A stretch of DNA of 64,000 nt from Kribbella qitaiheensis (lineage in GTDB: Bacteria > Actinomycetota > Actinomycetes > Propionibacteriales > Kribbellaceae), in contig NZ_CP043661.1 of NCBI RefSeq assembly GCF_014217565.1, forward strand, positions 2,108,001 to 2,172,000. Reading direction: 5' to 3'. This document shows positions 46,025 to 54,133 of the stretch, in pieces. The translations under genes were made by a program, and so were the position numbers. Below the pieces are notes generated by a model, which was not told the origin of the DNA, ran no database searches, and was given only the letters and a program-made list of their open reading frames with translations. Position 1 is the first letter of the stretch; the number at the start of each line of letters is the position of its first letter.

Positions 46025-46348
46025 TCAGAACGTTTCGTGGTCGTTGGGCTCAGCCACAGGCCGCCTGCCGTCACTCAGCTCGGCGAGGAGCCGGTCGGCA
46101 CTACGACGGCCGTCCACCACGTAGACGGCCGCCCCGTGCCGGCGCAGCTTCGAGTGCGTCACCCGCTGGATCTTGCGTAGCGAGCTGCCGGGCTTCTTCA
46201 GCTCGACGAAGACAGTTGCGGCCGGTGTCACGACGACGCGGTCAGGTACGCCGTTTCGCGACGGCGAGACGAACTTCAGGCACAGGAACCCGCGCTTGCG
46301 GCACTCGTTTCGGAAATACTGCTCGATGTCGCGCTCACGGCGCTCCAT
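46025..46348 (-). CDS. VRR-NUC nuclease
   Basis: A 107-residue VRR-NUC domain protein, a small PD-(D/E)XK-type nuclease that cuts branched DNA in phage relatives. Motifs: E6 and E9 in the first helix, NGVPD (D36), VELKKPG (E49, K51) and Q61. ATG 46348 abuts the stop of the polymerase gene (46349-46351), so they are co-translated. It probably processes replication or recombination intermediates for the element. Confidence 0.85.
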   Translation of the reverse strand: MERRERDIEQYFRNECRKRGFLCLKFVSPSRNGVPDRVVVTPAATVFVELKKPGSSLRKIQRVTHSKLRRHGAAVYVVDGRRSADRLLAELSDGRRPVAEPNDHETF

Positions 46349-49300
46349 CTAGGTGTTCATCCAGTTCTTCGTGAACGTCTCGGCAAGCATCTGCGTGTAG
46401 GCATCGAGGTCGAGCGCCGCGATGATGGCGGCGAGCGCGGACGGATCCAGCGTTCTCAGGTCGTCGTTGCAGATGACCAGCGACCATGTCGGGTCGATCC
46501 CGTTGATCTTGCGGATGGCAACGTCACGGTCGTCTGGAACGAGGACGAGCCGCGAGTTCTGCGACTTCATCCAGCGGGTCGCGGCCCAGCCATGGTGGGC
46601 CAGGATCGACCTGGCGATGTCGTTGGGCGCTGGCCGCTGAGCGCCTTGTCGACGCTTGGCCTGTGTCGCGGGCGGGATTTTCCAGGCGCCGGCGTTGTGA
46701 AGGCTGACGGAGCCTGCGACTCCGTGACGTACGACGAACACCCGGTTCACCATCTGCAAAGACCGCGGGTCGACGATCACCGGGTCTTCGCCGCTCGCGT
46801 TCGGATTCAGCGGCGCGGCTGCGAAGGGGTAGGTGATAGAGCCCCGTGAGGCCGCGATGACGTTCTGGAACAGCAGAGCCGTGCGCAGCTGGTCTCCGGA
46901 CTCGATCGCTGCAGCCAGGATTTTGCGTCCTAGCTCGATGTCGAATGTCTCAGACAGGGCAGCCTCGCCGCGGCTGGCAACGGCTTTCAGGTAGCGGGCC
47001 AGGGCGAAGTCGATGATGGCGGGGTGGGCCAGCGACTTGTCCGGGCGGGGTCCGTCGTGGCAGGCCAGCGTCCCGCCGGAGGCGGTGATGATGCGGCTTT
47101 CGGTGAGGTTGTCTCCCTCCGGTGGAGCTGTGAGCTCCAGGCGGTTGTTCGAGTCCTTGCTGATGAGGAACATCGGCTCGGGCTCGATGTCGATGCCGAT
47201 CAATGCGGCTTGCTCGGCGAGCACCAGGTCGTTGGTCTGTCTGTCGAGTATCGAGTAGAGACCGTCGGTGTTGGTGGAGATGATCCGGGCGCCCGCGAGA
47301 GTCTGGGCCTGGCCGATGCGCCAGCTGAAGAGTTGGCCGATGATCCGCATCGAGATGATCCGGTTGTTCATGCGGATCGGGTTTCTGTGCGAGGCATCGC
47401 CCGCGCCGGATGCGGCATTGAGGATGAGTTTCGTGCCGTTGCGCAAAGTGGTCAGCCGGTCCTTGTCCGACTGCTGGAGACCGGGCTGCTTGAGCTCGCG
47501 GCCCAGTCGTTCCTTGTCGAAGAAGATCGTTGCGTAGCGGTCCTCGCCCAGCTCTGGGTTGTAGAAGGCTCGCATGTTGCGCAGCAGGTTCGGGTAGTAG
47601 CTTGTGAAGTCCTCGTGGGTGACGAGCCCTGCCGAGGTCCGGGCGTATTTCGGCTGCAGCTTGGTGGAGCCGTCGTCTCTGGCCATGAACAGCTCAGGCC
47701 GCTTCTTGGCGGGCTCGGTACGGTACTCCGCCGACTTGGCCGCGGACTTCGCCAGCACGGCCTTGCCCTCAATGACGAACACCCCGCCCGGACTCTTGCT
47801 GTCGGCAATCGCGACATTGAAGGCCTCGTGCTCGCAGCGCTGGGTCGTGAGGAGGGCGGCCGGATCGGGGAACTGTGCCTGGGCACGGGTGACCTGCTCT
47901 GCCTGGACCGGATCGTCCTTTTTCGGCTTGCGGTACCTGACCTTATGCGGGTCGGAGCCAATCAGTACGAGCCGCTTGTCGACGGCCGAACCTTCAGCAA
48001 GTGGGAGCGTGTTGTGCTGGCGTTTCGCCTCTGCCACGTAGTCTTTGGCATCGGGGTACAGGTGCCGGGCAAGACCGAGCATCATCTCCAGACGCTGGTG
48101 GTCCGCACAGTCGCGGTCGAATGCGGCCAGGTCGGCCTCCGCCCCGTGGATTCCGCCGGTGGAGAACGTTGCGAAGCACGACGACGGTGTGCCGTCAGCA
48201 TGGAAGTAGGGCAAGTTGTTCGGTGACTTCTGGATCTCCTTCAGCCAACGGGCCGGCAGGCCGTACAGCTCGCTGTACTCCTCAGAGTCGTTGAAGTTCT
48301 GCCCCTCGATTGACCGGTAGTAGGCAACGACCTGGAGAAACTGCCTGTATGCGTTCGCTTGGGCCGGGTTGACAGCTCGATCGGGGACGACGTTGTGTTC
48401 GAAGTAGCGCAGGCACTCGTCGAGGACGTTGACCTGAGCGATCCCGCGCTCGTGTGCTACCTCCGCGGCAGGGTAGAGGAACGACACCTTCTCGACGTCG
48501 TTCAGCGCCTCGTACGGGGCAAGGATCCGGCCCACGAATTTCGCCGAGGACGAGTCAACGGTCAGCCGATCCCGTCGAACCTTCCCAGTGCGGCCGAAGA
48601 CTGTCTCGGAGTACTCAGCCAGGAGGCCGGCCTTCAGGTCGAATGCCCCGGAGTACGTCGGGTGCTCGAAGAGCCTAGCAAGGCCGAGACAGTCGGCGAC
48701 GTTGTAGGCAAGGAGCTCGTAGAGTTCCTCGAGCGTCGTGATGACCGAGTCGTGGCTGAGCTTGTCAGACTCCTTGATCTGGTAGCCGAGCATGCCGAGC
48801 AGTCGCTTGAGGCTCACCTTCCACTGCTGCTCGTTGAGCCGTGCGACGTCGAGATGACGACCGGATTGGAGCATCGCCCGTCGGATCCTGCCTTGAGGCG
48901 TATCCCAGCCGAGGTACCCGGGCATGTACTCGATGTTCTTGGCGTCGAAGAGTTCGTCGTTGTGGACGCGTAGCGTGGCCGCGGTGATCGGTCTGAACAC
49001 CGGGCGCTGTGCGAGAACATCCAGGAGGAGTTGTTCAGTTTCCGCGGCGCGTTGCGCAGTGCCGGCGTTGCGGTGCTGCTGCTGTGCGTAAGCCAGGCGG
49101 GTGCGGTGGTCGACGACGTCGGAATACACCTCGGACAGGTACAGCGCCAGCATCGTGGTGTCGTAGTTCATCGAGTTGTAGCCGGCAAGGAATGGGTGGT
49201 GAGCCGGATCGAAGCCGGGGTCGGTGTCACAGACCGGGCGCAGGTCGTCGGGGTACGACGAGTCCTGCTCCGGGTCGCACACCTGCTCGGCGTCGGACAG

Positions 49301-49615
49301 GCCCACAAGGTGTGCCAGCCGAAGGTTGCCCGCGACGGTGTGCAGGTCATGCAGCCAGACGTCGGTCTGCGAAAGGCCTGGGTTCCCCGCACGGATCGCG
49401 CCAATGAGCGCGCGTTGATCGATACCCGCGGCCAGCACCGAGTCATCGACGAGGAAGAACACTTCGAGCACGTCGCGCGCCGCCGGGAGGCGCGTGTAGG
49501 CAGCGATGCTGAACACGTTCGACAGTGACTCGATGTCGTAGAAGGTGAACGCACACGACTCGGTTGTGATCCGGGCGAGCCTCGGCGCCCGAGTGCTCTG
49601 TGCGGTAGCGGGCAT
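46349..49615 (-). CDS. Family B DNA polymerase
   Basis: A 1088-residue family B DNA polymerase with proofreading. Exonuclease motifs: FYDIES (D27, E29), AGYNSMNYD (D152) and AYNVADCLGL (YxxxD). Polymerase motifs: A as EDFTSYYPNL, B as KLILNAASGAG, and C as STNTDGLYS, where the usual first Asp of DTD is Asn but the second Asp is kept. ATG 49615 or ATG 49627 (MRETMPATAQ) starts it, 12-24 bases after the D5 helicase stop. The C-terminal 250 residues are not assigned. Large PolB enzymes like this are known from phages and linear or large plasmids. With the helicase upstream and nuclease downstream it forms a replication operon. Confidence 0.9.
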   Translation of the reverse strand: MPATAQSTRAPRLARITTESCAFTFYDIESLSNVFSIAAYTRLPAARDVLEVFFLVDDSVLAAGIDQRALIGAIRAGNPGLSQTDVWLHDLHTVAGNLRLAHLVGLSDAEQVCDPEQDSSYPDDLRPVCDTDPGFDPAHHPFLAGYNSMNYDTTMLALYLSEVYSDVVDHRTRLAYAQQQHRNAGTAQRAAETEQLLLDVLAQRPVFRPITAATLRVHNDELFDAKNIEYMPGYLGWDTPQGRIRRAMLQSGRHLDVARLNEQQWKVSLKRLLGMLGYQIKESDKLSHDSVITTLEELYELLAYNVADCLGLARLFEHPTYSGAFDLKAGLLAEYSETVFGRTGKVRRDRLTVDSSSAKFVGRILAPYEALNDVEKVSFLYPAAEVAHERGIAQVNVLDECLRYFEHNVVPDRAVNPAQANAYRQFLQVVAYYRSIEGQNFNDSEEYSELYGLPARWLKEIQKSPNNLPYFHADGTPSSCFATFSTGGIHGAEADLAAFDRDCADHQRLEMMLGLARHLYPDAKDYVAEAKRQHNTLPLAEGSAVDKRLVLIGSDPHKVRYRKPKKDDPVQAEQVTRAQAQFPDPAALLTTQRCEHEAFNVAIADSKSPGGVFVIEGKAVLAKSAAKSAEYRTEPAKKRPELFMARDDGSTKLQPKYARTSAGLVTHEDFTSYYPNLLRNMRAFYNPELGEDRYATIFFDKERLGRELKQPGLQQSDKDRLTTLRNGTKLILNAASGAGDASHRNPIRMNNRIISMRIIGQLFSWRIGQAQTLAGARIISTNTDGLYSILDRQTNDLVLAEQAALIGIDIEPEPMFLISKDSNNRLELTAPPEGDNLTESRIITASGGTLACHDGPRPDKSLAHPAIIDFALARYLKAVASRGEAALSETFDIELGRKILAAAIESGDQLRTALLFQNVIAASRGSITYPFAAAPLNPNASGEDPVIVDPRSLQMVNRVFVVRHGVAGSVSLHNAGAWKIPPATQAKRRQGAQRPAPNDIARSILAHHGWAATRWMKSQNSRLVLVPDDRDVAIRKINGIDPTWSLVICNDDLRTLDPSALAAIIAALDLDAYTQMLAETFTKNWMNT

Positions 49616-49638
49616 GGTTTCTCTCATTCGATTCGGGG

Positions 49639-51624
49639 TCACGCGCGGCGGCGGGCTCGTTGAGGCACCGGCCGCCTCGGGCATGGCTGACCTGTCCAGC
49701 TGGTCGCGCACGGGCCTTGAACAGGCAGACCTTGGCGGGCTCTGGCCCGGGCTCGGGAGATCAGGACTCGTCCTGGCTGCCGGTGTGGACTGCGACTTGC
49801 GCGCCGGCCCGTGGTCAGGACCTGTCGGAGCAAGCCGCGGTAGCTGGCTTGAAGGAGCGGTCTGCTGAGCCTCAGCTTGTCGCTGCCCTTGTACGAGGGG
49901 GCATACCAGCTCTTCAACTCGTAGTCGGCAATCAGTGGTTCGGCGGTGTTCATCAACTTGCCGGGACGGATCTTGCGGTTCTTGTCCGGGCAGTGCCAAT
50001 CGGGGTCAGTCTCGACAACGGCCACGAGGCCGGAAACGAACCTCTGCCGGCTGACCACGGACCCGGACGGCGAGACACGGATGAACCAGCTCTTGAAAAG
50101 GTCATAGAGGAACGGGAACGGCAGGAGATCCCACACGAACAGCTCACGGAACTCCTCCCAGAAGGACCTGACCGGGTCGTTCACCTCCTTGTATTCGGCC
50201 AGCACCGCGTTGGTCGCGGCAGGCTCGGACAGGTGGTAGTAGTTCCCCGGCTCGGATGCTCCCGCGCGGTTGAGCGCATACCACAGCGCATACTCGAGGA
50301 CCTCCCTGCGTTGCAGGTAGTCATCCTTGATGTACTTGCGTTCGGTCCCGCTGAAGCTCTTGGTGAACGGCACGAAAAGCTGCCTGCGGTAGAAGCTCTC
50401 CGACTTGTCCTTGGCCTTGGGGAACTCGTTGAGGCACTGCACCATGAACCCGAAGAACTGGAACGCGATCGGCATCCGGTACTTCCGATTGATCTGGATG
50501 ACATCGCCGGTCACGATCGCTTTGAGATTGGCGGCCTTGTCGATGAGCGTCCCGACGTCGTTCTCGTCAACGATGATCGCGTTGGCCCGCACCAGGGGTT
50601 CGAGCGCGAAGTCCTTGCCGAAGTCGGCCAGCGGGATCGCCGTGTGTGTGCCATCGCCGACGAGGTTGCGCATCAGGGCGCAGAGCGTGCCTTTGCCGTT
50701 GTTGCCGCGCTCGCTGTAAAACCATGCGGTCTTGCCCCAGCGAACGTGCGGGCGGACGATCGCGCCGATGATCTCCCAGAGCAGGTCGGCAAGGCCTTCT
50801 TGTCCCGGCTGGTCGAACATCTCGTTGAGCCAGGCAACGATCTCCCAGTCTCCGTCGACGGGGTGGGTGATCACCTGCACCGAGGCGTCTTCGACATAGT
50901 CGACACGGCTCTTGGAGAGGAAGACGACGGACGGGTCGAAGGGGTGGATCTTCTTGGCCTCGAACCGGAGGGTTCTTCCGTCAATCTCGATGTCGCGGTC
51001 CTGCGTGCCGTAGAACACGATGCCGTTGTTCACGGCGAGGAGGTCGCGATGCGTGCACCGCTGGGTCCGGGGGCTGTCCTCGCGCAGGATGGCCAGAACT
51101 TCTTTGAAGTCGTTCAGCGTGAGCTGTGTGTTGTAGCGCCGTGCTGTCGTGCGGAGGTCGTCCTCGCTGACGGTGTAGGTGCCGCGGTTTGCACCCGTGG
51201 CGTTGTACATCGCGAGCAGGTCGTACTCGCGGTCGGTGTCCTTGGCGTTCGGCGCGATCCGGATGACGTGGTGCAGACGCAGAAGGATCTGCGCGATCTG
51301 CCAGTACGAGAGTCGCTTGGCCAGCGGCAGCTTGCCATCACCCTGCGGGATCTTCGTGTTCTCGGCCTTGATCACCGCGTTGCCGGCGGCGAGCAGTTCC
51401 TGCTCCAGCACGCGCGGATCAGGCGGGTTGGCCGGCTCGAGATGCGACAGGTAGGTAGTCGTCACATGGGTGACGATGAGGTTCTGCGGGGCAGCGGCCT
51501 GCGAGCGGGCGTTGAAGAAGTCGAGCAGGTCGCTCAGTAGCTTCATCGTGCGCATCGTCGAGGGAACAGGCCCGTCGTCACCTGACATCGAGGACGGGCT
51601 CGTGCCCATCCCAGTGTTGGACAT
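49639..51624 (-). CDS. D5/P4-like replicative helicase
   Basis: A 661-residue superfamily 3-type helicase of the phage D5/P4 primase family. Walker A is SERGNNGKGT, Walker B AIIVDEND, followed by VTGDVIQINRKYRMP and FQFFGFMVQCLNEFP (the family sensor region). Upstream is the D5 N-terminal helical region; no primase catalytic motif is visible in this chain, in contrast to P4 alpha. The start ATG 51624 has AAGAGG at six bases. The last 60 residues are Arg/Pro-rich and may be disordered. It heads the leftward replication operon driven from the GAATGATT cluster at 51721-51770. Confidence 0.88.
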   Translation of the reverse strand: MSNTGMGTSPSSMSGDDGPVPSTMRTMKLLSDLLDFFNARSQAAAPQNLIVTHVTTTYLSHLEPANPPDPRVLEQELLAAGNAVIKAENTKIPQGDGKLPLAKRLSYWQIAQILLRLHHVIRIAPNAKDTDREYDLLAMYNATGANRGTYTVSEDDLRTTARRYNTQLTLNDFKEVLAILREDSPRTQRCTHRDLLAVNNGIVFYGTQDRDIEIDGRTLRFEAKKIHPFDPSVVFLSKSRVDYVEDASVQVITHPVDGDWEIVAWLNEMFDQPGQEGLADLLWEIIGAIVRPHVRWGKTAWFYSERGNNGKGTLCALMRNLVGDGTHTAIPLADFGKDFALEPLVRANAIIVDENDVGTLIDKAANLKAIVTGDVIQINRKYRMPIAFQFFGFMVQCLNEFPKAKDKSESFYRRQLFVPFTKSFSGTERKYIKDDYLQRREVLEYALWYALNRAGASEPGNYYHLSEPAATNAVLAEYKEVNDPVRSFWEEFRELFVWDLLPFPFLYDLFKSWFIRVSPSGSVVSRQRFVSGLVAVVETDPDWHCPDKNRKIRPGKLMNTAEPLIADYELKSWYAPSYKGSDKLRLSRPLLQASYRGLLRQVLTTGRRASRSPHRQPGRVLISRARARARQGLPVQGPCATSWTGQPCPRRPVPQRARRRA

Positions 51625-51720
51625 GCGTCGCCTCTTCCCGTGCTGGGGAGCCCGTCGGCAGGAAGTGGGAAGCCGACACGGACTCGGACCTGAATGGAAC
51701 GTGTCACTCGACCCTATGCC

Positions 51721-51770
51721 AATCAACGCATCATTCGCAATCATTCTCAATGATGCGCCGAATCATTCAG
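51721..51770 (-). promoter_or_regulatory. GAATGATT cluster upstream of replication operon
   Basis: A perfect nine-base inverted repeat CGCATCATT (51727-51735) with AATGATGCG (51749-51757) encloses 13 bases; AATCATTC also occurs at 51739-51746 and 51761-51768, 22 bases apart (two helical turns). On the minus strand the box reads GAATGATT three times toward the D5 helicase gene. Likely promoter/operator of the replication operon, sharing its box with the left-arm promoters. Confidence 0.55.
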
Positions 51771-51990
51771 GGGTCGTGTGGGCGAAGCTGCGATCGGGCT
51801 GCGAAGCGCTGAGGCCGCCCGGATCGTCGCCACGGGACGAACGGCCGGCGCCCGGCCGGTGCGCCTCAGATCGGCTCCCGGGGGCGGCGTCAGCCGTCCA
51901 AGTCGTCCAGTGGGACCTGGGCCAGGCAGGGACGAACAGCGGTGTGGCTCACTCATTCGTGGTCAGCAGTCCCCGCCGAAGCCGAGCTGG

Positions 51991-52464
51991 CTGTACCACG
52001 CGACGTGGTACAGGTGTTTCTGCAGGTCAGGCGAGGATTGGCACCGGTGAACTACCTGTCGTGTACCACTTCTTAAATTGAAGTGGTACACAGATATACC
52101 CAGGTCAGGAGGCACTTCAGACCGCATGTACCGCCTGTACCAGACATTTCTGACCTGATATGCGCAGGCAAGAGCCGTCCGCACTCGACTGGTCGACCGA
52201 TCCCAAGACGTCGATGCGCTGCTGCCCGAACGCGACGTCCAGTGCGGCCTGCCGGCACCCCGTCGTCGAAGCCATCATCTTGAGGAAGGGTTCCAAATCG
52301 GTGGTACATCCGGTACATGGGCGTCAAAGTCCTTGCTGACCTGGGAAAAGTCGTGTACCACTCGCACGTCGCGGGTGGTACACGGCCATCCGAGGATGGG
52401 CATCCCGGTCGGCGTTCTGCCTGGTCAGGCGCTGATTTCGGGACGTACCAGACTCGGTGGTACA
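51991..52464. repeat. Composite repeat array, candidate replication origin
   Basis: Perfect inverted repeats of a GTGGTACA/TGTACCAC element: CTGTACCACG-CGA-CGTGGTACAG (51991-52013), GTGTACCACTTC with GAAGTGGTACAC (52061-52091, seven-base loop), GTGTACCAC with GTGGTACAC (52353-52383), and GTACCA with TGGTAC (52445-52463). A second octamer CAGGTCAG occurs at 52023, 52101, and inverted at 52150 and 52336. Three times the two combine as GTGGTACA-N10-CAGGTCAG: 52005-52030 (+), 52083-52108 (+), 52336-52361 (-). No gene covers the area. Next to the replication operon, this looks like an iteron-type origin or an operator array. Confidence 0.7.
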
Positions 52465-52500
52465 TGCTCACGAGCTTCGGACCGGGATCGAAAGCGAGAA

Positions 52501-52531
52501 CCCCGGATGAGACGGGAGGTCTCATCCGGGG
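52501..52531. terminator. Strong hairpin
   Basis: A perfect 13-base stem, CCCCGGATGAGAC (52501-52513) with its complement at 52519-52531, around loop GGGAG. No T tract follows on either strand beyond TTCTC on the minus strand. It bounds the repeat array on the right and may be a Rho-assisted terminator or a structured DNA element. Confidence 0.5.
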
Positions 52532-52596
52532 CAAGGGCGCCGGCAGTCGCCGGCTCGGGGTGGTTTCGGGTGGGCATCGCCGATCTACCACGTCTC

Positions 52597-52660
52597 CATC
52601 ATTCGGAACTCATCCGGAGAATCTTTCGCGGCTTGTCGGGGATCCATTCATTCGGCTATT
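52597..52660. promoter_or_regulatory. Second GAATGATT-type cluster beside the array
   Basis: Contains CATCATTCGG near 52597-52606 and CATTCATTCGGC near 52645-52656, the same box family as at 51721-51770. It lies on the opposite side of the composite repeat array. On the minus strand it would direct transcription leftward through the array toward the D5 helicase gene. Confidence 0.4.
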
Positions 52661-52711
52661 GTGATTGATGGGCGAGAGATCGCCGTCGCGTTTGGCGAGT
52701 GGATACGTGTA

Positions 52712-52764
52712 GAGAAGGGCCGGAGGGCGTTCCCCGTGGGAAGGGAACCTCTCCGGCTCTTCTC
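52712..52764 (-). terminator. Imperfect long hairpin after the 52801 gene
   Basis: GAGAAGG-GCCGGAG-GGC-GTTCCC (52712-52734) pairs with the segment 52743-52764 over about 20 bases with small bulges. It lies 37 bases downstream of the stop of the leftward 53241-52801 gene and is a reasonable terminator, though no T tract is present. Confidence 0.5.
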
Positions 52765-52800
52765 GCGTCTCCGGTCTGACGGGGGGATGCGGCGATCGGG

Positions 52801-53241
52801 TCACCGCAGCGCCAGCACCTCTGCTGTCTCCGGTGCGATCCCCAGCTTCCGCAGGTCCTGCTGGTACTCCGGATAGGGACAGTCGGGTCGCTGGGTCCGC
52901 GATCCAGTCCATTCGATCACGTACATGATCTCGTAGGTGACCGAGTGATTGTGGTTGCTGTGGATGAAGTCCTCGCGCTTTTCGAGCTTGATCGTGCTGA
53001 AGCCCTCGACCTGGTTCATCTTGCGGTAGAACCGACCCACTTTGCGTTGGCTGCGTCGCTGCGCCTCGGCCGGAGATCGGCCCCAGGCGGTGATGCGGAA
53101 GATGTGGGTGTAGCCGATGTCAAAGGTCGGAAAGTACTTGGCGCCGGCAAAGGCCAGGCGCGCCTTGGCCTCGAGCATCGGCAGCAGAGCCGGGGCCAGA
53201 AGTTCGTCGTCGATGTAGACGCAGACTTCGATGACAGCCAC
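52801..53241 (-). CDS. Hypothetical protein
   Basis: A 146-residue protein starting at GTG 53241 with AAGGAG nine bases upstream. It begins with a short beta strand (VIEVCVYIDDELL) and contains RKVGRFYRKMNQVEGF, a basic helical region, then VTYEIMYVIEWTG. The alternation of strands and helices suggests a small alpha/beta fold. No family recognised. A long hairpin follows its stop. Confidence 0.62.
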   Translation of the reverse strand: MAVIEVCVYIDDELLAPALLPMLEAKARLAFAGAKYFPTFDIGYTHIFRITAWGRSPAEAQRRSQRKVGRFYRKMNQVEGFSTIKLEKREDFIHSNHNHSVTYEIMYVIEWTGSRTQRPDCPYPEYQQDLRKLGIAPETAEVLALR

Positions 53242-53332
53242 GACGATCAGCTCCTTTCACGACCCTGACTTTGACGGTCAGGTTGACCGTCATTTTCTCT
53301 AGCCACTCCCCCGGTGACCGGTCCGACCCCGG

Positions 53333-54133
53333 TCACCCAGAATCTGTCACGGAGCCCCCTGACCGGGCGCACACGAACAGGAATCCGACGCAGACCACCC
53401 AAGCCGTCGCGAGAGCGCCGCAGTACTGAGGCGCAGCCAGTGCCTGCACGACTTCGAACGGAGTGATCAGCGCGGCGAGGTTGTATGCGGCATGCAGGAC
53501 GACGACATGCCAGAGCCGACGCGTGCGCTCGGCGACCAGCGCGAGGATTAGCCCCAGGGGCACGGTGGCCACGGCCTGGACGAGATTGCCGTGCATGCCA
53601 GCGAACAGCAGGGCCGTGATCAGCGTTGACGTGGCGATGCTCAGCTGCTTGCGCAGCAGTGGGTAGGCGAGTCCTCTGAACATGGCCTCCTCGCTGAGCG
53701 GTGCTACCAGCAGGGTCAGCATCAGCACAAGCCCCGGGCCCGAGGCCTGCTCAGCTTCGAGATGCCGGTCGAAACCAGCGGAACCGACGAGACCGTACAG
53801 CGTCACGGCGGTTGCCTGGCCGGCCAGGAACGTCAGCGTCAGCGCGAGCAACGCCCAGCCCCAGACGTTTCGCAGGAGCTCTCCGCTTCTCGGGCGCGGA
53901 GGCGTTGGTTCATACGAGAGCAGTTGCGGGAACACAAGGCGAATGCCACCGACGAGGAGTGCGACGACCCCACCGACGACCGCGGTGGCTTCGGCGGGGT
54001 TTGTGATCCACCCAGTTACCGGCAAGGCGAGCAGGGCATAGCCGCCGACGATCACCGCAATGACCAGCGCACACCAACCAAGGCGGCTCAGGGCCGCGGC
54101 GACGGGGTGGGCAGCTGCCACCCGCGTCGTCAC
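53333..54133 (-). CDS. CPBP intramembrane metalloprotease
   Basis: A 266-residue membrane protein of the CPBP (CAAX protease and bacteriocin-processing) family. The three catalytic motifs are intact: EEAMFR (E148, E149, R153), FAGMH (F177, H181) and HAAYN (H214, N218), set among six to eight hydrophobic helices. GTG 54133 overlaps the RecJ-like stop (GTGA), so the genes are co-translated. Relatives process peptides or give immunity to bacteriocins, and some act as abortive-infection proteins. The substrate here is unknown. Confidence 0.85.
   Translation of the reverse strand: MTTRVAAAHPVAAALSRLGWCALVIAVIVGGYALLALPVTGWITNPAEATAVVGGVVALLVGGIRLVFPQLLSYEPTPPRPRSGELLRNVWGWALLALTLTFLAGQATAVTLYGLVGSAGFDRHLEAEQASGPGLVLMLTLLVAPLSEEAMFRGLAYPLLRKQLSIATSTLITALLFAGMHGNLVQAVATVPLGLILALVAERTRRLWHVVVLHAAYNLAALITPFEVVQALAAPQYCGALATAWVVCVGFLFVCARSGGSVTDSG

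Noticed and set aside
51991..52464. CRISPR array
   Set aside because: Repeats are short octamers in both orientations with irregular distances; there are no 25-40 base direct repeats and no cas genes.
52073..52591. 172-codon minus-strand frame across the repeat array
   Set aside because: Its residues derive from the repeated GTGGTACA elements and show no protein-like pattern.
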